From Haliotis asinina (lineage: Eukaryota > Mollusca > Gastropoda > Lepetellida > Haliotidae), in the NCBI RefSeq assembly GCF_037392515.1, contig NC_090291.1, positions 35,177,001-35,241,000 of the forward strand: a stretch of DNA of 64,000 bases, written 5' to 3'. Of this stretch, positions 56,786-64,000 are shown piece by piece. How positions within the stretch are numbered: the first letter of the stretch is position 1; each line of letters opens with the position of its first letter. The position numbers and the translations under genes are program-made. The notes under the pieces are model-generated. The model was not told the origin of the DNA. It was given only the letters and a program-made list of their open reading frames with translations, and searched no databases.

Positions 56786-57797
56786 CAGACATATGTACTT
56801 AACGTCTAAATCATCATCACATTCCTATTACATCATTGCAACTCAATAAAAGACCTTAAATACCCCATTTACAAATCATGATTGATTTATAATTGTCCCA
56901 AGTATCATCTGACAGAGAGATACTAAATAATCTAAACTATAATATTGATTCACATCAGACTGATTCAAACGTCATCGATAAAAGCATTAGCAGTCGTACG
57001 GAGAACAGCACTGAAATGCCCCTGGGGACTACGGGTTTGTAAATCAACATTGTAACATCTGGGGCCAGTGTATCCAACCGGCAACAAACAGTAATGAAAC
57101 CATTGTTCTCCCACCGGTGCAATAAAATAATCCGTGCACAGTTTGTAACAAGTCAGAACACGGTAACCGCCATTTTAATCCATTCTGTGGCAGAACGGTT
57201 GCAGATGGCGTCGAATGATTTACTGTCAAAACAGCCGTAGGCAAACAGTATCGGTAAACAATTCGTCGACACACCTGCAAATCTCTATTTGTTTCGAATG
57301 ATAAATCGAATAATCGAGGTAATGAATAATACTCTTATCTACGGTCATTAACTGCCCATAGCATTTATATAACTCAACTGCACTTTACACAGAGCTCAAG
57401 TATGAGGCTCCTCGTAACGAAACACTCCTGCTGAACATTAACGAAACACTACTTTAGCAAATTAGCGAAACACAACCGCTGTTGGGCTGTGAAACCGACA
57501 CATTTGATTATTAAAACAAACACTGTTTATCCTGTTACAGTTGGTAATGCGGTAAACTATCACCTTTAGCGTTCAACAAAACACTGCTAGGTTTCACAGC
57601 GGTAAATGACAAAACAAGCGTTTTTCGTAAATTTGCTCCGTACGATCAGAAACAGCCATGTTTGAAAAAGTACCGCAAGTCACTGGGCAGGTAAACCGAA
57701 TTTCTTCTGCAACTGTAAAGGAATATACAATGTACCTTTGTAGTAGTACACTTTGAAATGTGTGTCGCCCTAATCGTGATCGGTTACTTCGAAAAGA

Positions 57798-58050
57798 GTG
57801 AGTGAGTTTAGTTTTACGCCGCACCCAGCATTATTCCAACTACATGTATATGGCGGCAATCTGTAAATAAGCGAGTCGGGACCAGACGATTCAGTGATCA
57901 ACAACATAAGCAAAACTGGGAACCGATGACATGTGTCAACCAATTCAGCGTGCCTGACCACCTGATCCCGTTAGTCACCTCTTACAACAAGCATAGTCGC
58001 CTTTTATGGCAAGCATGGGTTGCTGAAGGCCTATTCTACCCCGGGACCTT
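57798..58050 (-). mobile_element. SINE-B copy whose head continues into the 61-bp satellite
   Basis: GAGTGAGTGAGTTTAGTTTT through TAGTCACCTCTTACAACAAG to the head GGCCTATTCTACCCCGGGAC; the head then repeats about 24 more times to 59521. Confidence 0.92.
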
Positions 58051-59521
58051 CACAGGTCCGCCTTGTATGGCAAGCATGGGTTGCTCAAGGCCTATTCTAC
58101 CCCGGGACCTTCACGGGTCCGCCTTGTATGGCAAGCATGGGTTGCTCAAGGCCTATTCTACCCCGGGACCTTCACGGGTCCGCCTTGTATGGCAAGCATG
58201 GGTTGCTCAAGGCCTATTCTACCCCGGGACCTTCACGGGTCCGCCTTGTATGGCAAGCATGGGTTGCTGAAGGCCTATTCTACCCCGGGACCTTCACGGG
58301 TCCGCCCTTTATGGCAAGCATGGGTTGCTGAAGGCCTATTCTACCCCGGGACCTTCACGGGTCCGCCTTGTATGGCAAGCATGGGTTGCTCAAGGCCTAT
58401 TCTACCCCGGGACCTTCACAGGTCCGCCCTTTATGGCAAGCATGGGTTGCTGAAGGCCTATTCTACCCCGGGACCTTCACAGGTCCGCCTTGTATGGCAA
58501 GCATGGGTTGCTCAAGGCCTATTCTACCCCGGGACCTTCACGGGTCCGCCTTGTATGGCAAGCATGGGTTGCTGAAGGCCTATTCTACCCCGGGACCTTC
58601 ACGGGTCCGCCTTGTATGGCAAGCATGGGTTGCTCAAGGCCTATTCTACCCCGGGACCTTCACGGGTCCGCCTTGTATGGCAAGCATGGGTTGCTCAAGG
58701 CCTATTCTACCCCGGGACCTTCACGGGTCCGCCCTTTATGGCAAGCATGGGTTGCTGAAGGCCTATTCTACCCCGGGACCTTCACGGGTCCGCCTTGTAT
58801 GGCAAGCATGGGTTGCTCAAGGCCTATTCTACCCCGGGACCTTCACGGGTCCGCCCTTTATGGCAAGCATGGGTTGCTGAAGGCCTATTCTACCCCGGGA
58901 CCTTCACAGGTCCGCCTTGTATGACAAGCATGGGTTGCTGAAGGCCTATTCTACCCCGGGACCTTCACGGGTCCGCCTTGTATGGCAAGCATGGGTTGCT
59001 CAAGGCCTATTCTACCCCGGGACCTTCACGGGTCCGCCCTTTATGGCAAGCATGGGTTGCTGAAGGCCTATTCTACCCCGGGACCTTCACGGGTCCGCCT
59101 TGTATGACAAGCATGGGTTGCTGAAGGCCTATTCTACCCCGGGACCTTCACAGGTCCGCCCTTTATGGCAAGCATGGGTTGCTGAAGGCCTATTCTACCC
59201 CGGGACCTTCACGGGTCCGCCTTGTATGGCAAGCATGGGTTGCTGAAGGCCTATTCTACCCCGGGACCTTCACGGGTCCGCCCTTTATGGCAAGCATGGG
59301 TTGCTGAAGGTCTATTCTACCCCGGGACCTTCACGGGTCCGCCCTTTATGGCAAGCATGGGTTGCTGAAGGCCTATTCTACCCCGGGACCTTCACGGGTC
59401 CGCCCTTTATGGCAACCATGGGTTGCTGAAGGCCTATTCTACCCCGGGACCTTCACGGGTCCGCCTTGTATGGCAAGCATGGGTTGCTGAAGGCCTATTC
59501 TACCCCGGAACCTTCACGGGT
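57998..59521 (-). repeat. 61-bp satellite made from the SINE-B head
   Basis: About 25 head-to-tail 61-bp units, each with ATGGCAAGCATGGGTTGCT, AAGGCCTATTCTACCCCGGG and ACCTTCACGGGTCCGCC. The first unit is the genuine 5' head of the antisense SINE-B at 57798-58050. Units vary at two diagnostic sites (CTTGTATGG or CCTTTATGG; GCTCAAGG or GCTGAAGG), which alternate in a way that suggests 122-bp and longer higher-order copying. Open frames of up to 170 codons arise in several frames and are not genes. Confidence 0.97.
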
Positions 59522-60012
59522 CACTTAGAAATAACACATATTCTGAACACGTTTCTGGGCTGCTTCTTGCCCTTTCATCACTTGCATTACAGCAGGATTT
59601 ACAACGTGTGCTGCGATCAGGGTGTTTTCCTGCCCAATGCTTGGCGCGTAGAAAAATTGAATTAGTACAAGCTTTCAATTCACTGTATACATTTTCCTAT
59701 GTTGTTTCTAATGATAATACTTCCTTCTGTTTTCATAAACGGTTTCCAATCAATGTATATATCCTTGTCGCCATATAATCATTCTATACTTACAAGTTTT
59801 TAACATAGACTATCACTTGATCTCTTTGAACCCTGTTCATCTCATTTAACATACAGCTTTATTTCCTTGATCTCTGTGCATCTCCGTCTTTAATCCCGTC
59901 ATACTGGCCTCCTGTACGCACTAGATATTGCGTTTGTAAATTGAGTTTTGTCATTTCCCTGATGAAGGTGTAAGAAGCAGCTCAGAATCGTCGTGTTGTA
60001 AATAATAAAGAA
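59521..60012 (+). mobile_element. Penelope-like 3' end, degenerate
   Basis: The end carries CCTGATGAAGGTGTAAGAAG, then CGTCGTGTTGT and AAAGAAGTCGTAAATCCATA. It aligns by eye to the end of the 27.5-kb remnant, but the GAAA of the core is changed to GAAT. The upstream part shows no recognisable domain, so its left edge is a guess. Confidence 0.4.
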
Positions 60013-60029
60013 GTCGTAAATCCATACCA

Positions 60030-60132
60030 TACCACTGAGTGAGTGAGTGAGTGAGTGAGTTGGGTTTTACGCCGCTTTTAGGAATATTCAGGCAATATCA
60101 CGGCGGCGACGCCAGAAATGGGCTTCACCAGT
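60030..60132 (-). mobile_element. SINE-A tail fragment
   Basis: (GAGT)n then GGGTTTTACGCCGCTTTTAG and CCAGAAATGGGCTTCAC; head missing. Confidence 0.7.
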
Positions 60133-60445
60133 TAAGATCAGAATATGTATCAAGTTATAGGCCTCTAGCTGTTGCAGCCACCCATGCATCGGTTCTTTGA
60201 TTGCACAGAATTTATTTTTTACGCAGTTTGAGACAACATTATTCAATAAAAGGTAAATTCTGCATAAATACTGTTTAAAATAAATCCCAAAAAGGACGGG
60301 CTCTGACTGGTGAAAATGATGACTGCGGGCATATTAAGTAAAGTGTTCTTAACTTCCTTGGAATATGAATTTCAATGTATATTCATTCAATGTATAATGT
60401 AATTCCATTGAGTTGATTTAGAAACAAGAAGGTCAAACCCATTAA

Positions 60446-60446
60446 G

Positions 60447-60481
<35 letters not shown>

Positions 60482-60515
60482 CACACATGTATGTGTGTGT
60501 GTGAGTGTGTGCGTG
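60446..60515. repeat. (CA)n-(TA)n-(TG)n compound microsatellite
   Basis: A CA run, a short ATATAT stretch, then a TG run: an imperfect palindromic dinucleotide tract. Confidence 0.95.
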
Positions 60516-61733
60516 CGTGTGCGTATCCAACGGTAAGCGTATCCAGTTATCACAAACACACGCAAAACCGAGTCAATCGTTCGCCTGAAAACAAAACGAG
60601 AAGCCCCTCAGTTGTGCGTCGCTTGTAAATGTCCATACCTTATAAGAGTCCCATGTGCTGAAGTAGTTCCTGTTTGAATTATGACGGATGTTATGCATTC
60701 TCCTCGCCCATGGATATCATTAATTCACAATATAGAAAGAAAGCCAAAATAGTTTTTAAAGAAAAATATATAATATGTTTACGTTTAATGACGTGTAGCC
60801 ACAAATGGATTATCTTACACCTTTAAATCATGCCTGCCCCCACCCCCCGCCCCCCCCAAGAAAGTGTTAACACGACGACACTCTAGACATAAATTATGAA
60901 TATTTAGCTCATATTCCTTCGAATTATCCCCCACCAACCGAAATTAATCAAATGTTGTCATCCCATGAATTACTAGCGTTGTCTAGTTGTTAGTGCTTTT
61001 CTTATCCCCCGCGACAGTGACTGCATTGTCTGCTTTCAGCTCCACCAATAGTAATATGTTAATCTATGTAAATGTATTGTTATAACATTCCAGTCGTGTT
61101 GTGTTGGAGAATAGTTTTTTCTTTCATTACCTCGCGTCAGTGGAGGATTCTGGAGCTACAAAAATTATGTGGTCTCTTCATGAGCATAACCTCGCCATAT
61201 AACTAAATTCACTCACTCACATACAAACTTTTCAGTGTATTTCTTTATCGGCCACATCTACACATAAGCTGCGTATCTGCGTAAATTACGCAAATATTTA
61301 TGTCAGACTCAATTCTTATTAACACTGTTGCGTACAAGCACGCCTGATTTTTCGTAAATGCTCAATAGATTCTTACATGCATACGCATAAAAAAGATGAA
61401 ATATTGAGAGGTTCAATTTGAGCACATGAACTTTGCAACTTGCAGTTTTTTCCGATCGTTTCTCATACTACAGATCAAATATGAATAATAATCACGTAAA
61501 CCATCATCTATTTTTTATGTTTGCAATTAATGGAAAATGCTAAAATATCAAATTCAATTTGAGTGATGTGGTTAAAAGGTCTTTGGTTATTCAAAGGAAA
61601 ACTCGGACACCCAATTGAGATGAACACAAGCGAGTACATTAAGCAAAATGTTATCTGTAGGGTGTGCTGCCAAAACGTCTACATGACAAAACATCCGACT
61701 AGTCAGGCGTAATTACGCTCTATACCAAGTTGA

Positions 61734-62000
61734 GTGAGTGAGTTTAGTTTTACGCCGCTCTCAGCAATATCCCAGCTATATGGCGGCGGTCTGTAAATAA
61801 TCGAGTCGGGACCAGACAATCCAGTGATCAATAACATGGACATCGATCTGCGCAATTGGGAACGGATGACATGTGCCAACCAAGTCAGCGAGCCTGACCA
61901 CCTGATCCCGTTAGTCGCCTCTTACGACAAGCTGAGTCGCCTTTCACAGCAAGCATGGGTTGTTGAAGACCTATTCTACCCCGGGCCTTCACGGGTCAGA
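61734..62000 (-). mobile_element. SINE-B copy, near full length
   Basis: Probable target-site duplication ACCAAGTTGA (61724-61733) and ACCAGGTTGA (62001-62010). The copy runs from GTGAGTGAG to CTTCACGGGTCAG. Confidence 0.87.
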
Positions 62001-62630
62001 CCAGGTTGAATAAAAGTACAAGAGGTAATAGCTGACTTTTGTGGAAGTTTTGGCATGTAGAAGTTTTGGAAGATAATGCTTTGTTTTCGTAGAAACTGTA
62101 CGGGTTTTTTAACCCGACCACATGTAAACGTGTATGACTTCGATATAGCAGTGGTTAACTGAATTCGCAACTAACCGTAAATCGTTTTAATTTCATGTTA
62201 GTGAGTTTCGATGGCTTCTTGTGAACATCTGATAGGGGTAGCTAGTACTGATTCACAGACTAATTCTGATATATAGTCGGAATAGTATGGACGCATTTCT
62301 AATGACTTTTGTTTCGTTGATATATATGTCTCTAACACGTATGGGTGTTTTGCAAACGTCAACCGACACTATTTAGAGTATATATCAGGCGTTGTTACCG
62401 AATGAATATACAATACAAAGTAGTCACCAATTAAAAAGTAGTCACTGTCAAATGTAAAATCTTGAATTAATTTTTTTCAGAAAAATACAGATTCTAGTAC
62501 TTTTACTAGGTGGGGTTTCTGTTGGTTAGTAGGCTGAAAGATCGGGTTCGAATATGTACTTTACTGAGAATGTCCGTATGTTGCACAGGCGGTCAAGGAA
62601 TTTTGAAGATCAAGGTCACCCAGTGCCCAG

Positions 62631-62809
62631 AGCCACAAAGCGTTCGTAACGTTACGACCTGTCGTAACTCTATAGTTTATCTTAGGTTTACGGATGTAGT
62701 TGAGCTGCGGAAGTTTTGTGGATCAGCACCCTGGATCCCGATCCACAAAGTGTTCGTAACGTTACGACCTGTCGTAACTCTATAGTTTATCATAGACTTA
62801 CGAACGTCG
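62631..62809. mobile_element. Duplicated foldback MITE, related to 35051
   Basis: Two direct copies 110 bp apart of CACAAAGCGTTCGTAACGTT, ACGACCTGTCGTAACTCTAT. The first is closed by an inverted TTTTGTGGATC end. The second copy lacks its closing arm. Confidence 0.7.
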
Positions 62810-64000
62810 AATGTCTGGATCCAGCAACGCTGTTACACACGCATGGTTTAGGGTGATTGTTTGTAACACTGTCACGTACATATATTTACAACGTAGTCAC
62901 ACCTGCCAGCATGTTTCGCAACACTGATACACTATTATACATATGTCTTAGCGATGCTGTCTGGTTCAGTTGCTATGCTATGCACTCAATCAAGGATGAA
63001 ATGTGACGGAAGAGATTTAATAGCTACCTGCATGCAATTAGACGGCGGCAAATCGGCTGTTTTATCAAGACCATGTTATTGTAATTTGAAACCTCTGATT
63101 GATAGTCAGTGTACAATTATAGCTCAGTTCCGTCACTCAGAATACCCGCATAGTTGACAAAGCTCATCCGTGCGGTTAGGTACTGCCAGTTGTCGGGTAT
63201 TTATCAGGATCATCCTCTATTCTAACCTACGTGCTGTGGGCATCAATCGGACTCTCCACTACAGTCGATAGTTTTTCTTTCCCTCGTTTTAAGCTGGTGA
63301 TGTTTTTTAACAAAGGTTTGCCTTTTGAAAACCCAGTTCAACCGGGATTGTATGTGTTTGTGTGCTCGACACCTGTACGCCCCCCAGACGCTGGGGCAGG
63401 TCAGGGGGTATGTAACAATTACAGCTGAACAAAGACATGTTGACATATACTCTGGTATACTCGGGGCACATGACCTTGCTGGTACGCGTAGTTGTCGCTG
63501 TCGCTCGTCTCGTCGACGATTCAATTCTTTAACTGTTGATTAACATCCTCAGTCATGATATTATAAGTTATATGCTTCTCTCGAGGGTAATACGGTGTGA
63601 TGTACACCTGTTTGTAGCAGTGTCAACCGAGCCGGTAAGCGAGTGATAACACTGTAATACAAAGATTGGTACATCAGACCTTATTACCCGCGGGAGGAGT
63701 TTGCAACGAAATTACCTTACCGCCATGTTAAATGTACAAAAGACCTTTTTATTATATTTTTACGATTGTCAGCGATGCACCTACGGAGGAGAGTTTGGCG
63801 GTTACCGTGGCAGCGGGTAATATTTTCTCCAGAAGTCACTCTCTTGGGATGGGGGACACGGAAACTTGGCAAAGTGTCACTGACCAATGAAAATAAAACA
63901 TTTTATATGAAGGTGAGATAAAGGTATACACTTGCTAAACCTGATGGCAATTGTGATATACCGTATATCGTGATGGCGACCCCGATATTATTTGTATATC

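Larger units (their letters stand above)
53344..64000. other. Right flank without a recognised exon (probably transporter 5' intron)
   Basis: The exon ending at 53343 starts mid-protein, so upstream exons of the minus-strand transporter should lie to the right. I found none of the family's N-terminal blocks here (for example GGRxM...PV.xSL..SFMS, or GTP.E.Y.FG). The region holds SINE copies (53765, 54600, 56670, 57798, 61734), a 21-bp minisatellite (55190-56340), the 61-bp SINE-head satellite (57998-59521), a retroelement-like end (59521-60012), a CA/TG microsatellite (60446-60515) and duplicated foldbacks (62631-62809). About 62.9-64.0 kb shows no repeat or gene that I recognise. Confidence 0.6.

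Noticed and set aside
57044..57280. Minus-strand frame with LPTAVLTVNHSTPSATVLPQ
   Set aside because: Considered as a missing N-terminal transporter exon; it has none of the SLC5 motifs and no flanking splice sites in phase.
58063..58880. Plus-strand open frames of 170 codons rich in [17 protein letters not shown]
   Set aside because: They are the 61-bp satellite read in several frames; all three plus frames are open and the repeat derives from a SINE head.

Overview
This is a nuclear genome window from a marine gastropod, most probably an abalone (Haliotis). That is an inference. It rests on intron-rich genes with animal-type splice sites, AT-rich introns, and very many copies of two short interspersed repeats that end in a GTGAGTGAG/CTCACTCAC tail, which I recall as typical of Haliotis clones. 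No prokaryotic, viral or organellar genes were seen.

Three conserved protein genes are supported exon by exon. (1) 7540-18698, plus strand: the C-terminal 607 codons of paraplegin (SPG7), a mitochondrial inner-membrane m-AAA protease, in 15 exons; its N-terminal exons were not found. (2) 21037-29243, plus strand: a complete WRNIP1 gene (8 coding exons, 612 residues), a UBZ-finger AAA+ ATPase of replication-fork maintenance. It starts about 2.3 kb after the SPG7 stop and has a GC-AG intron inside its Walker A motif. (3) 34317-53343, minus strand: 13 exons of a sodium-coupled monocarboxylate transporter (SLC5A8/SLC5A12-like). Its first exons were not found between 53344 and 64000. WRNIP1 and the transporter converge. 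The three products share no obvious pathway.

The rest is repeats. SINE-A (about 170 bp) has a tRNA-like head with A and B boxes. SINE-B (about 270 bp) has a different head but nearly the same 3' tail. Several copies are bounded by visible target-site duplications. A third tRNA-headed family, a mariner-like foldback, Penelope-like retroelement remnants with a hammerhead-like core, and several foldback MITEs are also present. The head of SINE-B has been amplified in tandem twice: as a 61-bp satellite (57998-59521) and as a 53-bp array (25719-25980).

The most interesting pattern is that tandem repeats start at or just after 5' splice sites in at least six introns of two genes. In one case a minisatellite carries a truncated copy of the neighbouring transporter exon (45725-45835). 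Long open frames across the 21-bp, 29-bp, 30-bp, 42-bp and 61-bp arrays are by-products of the repeats, not genes.
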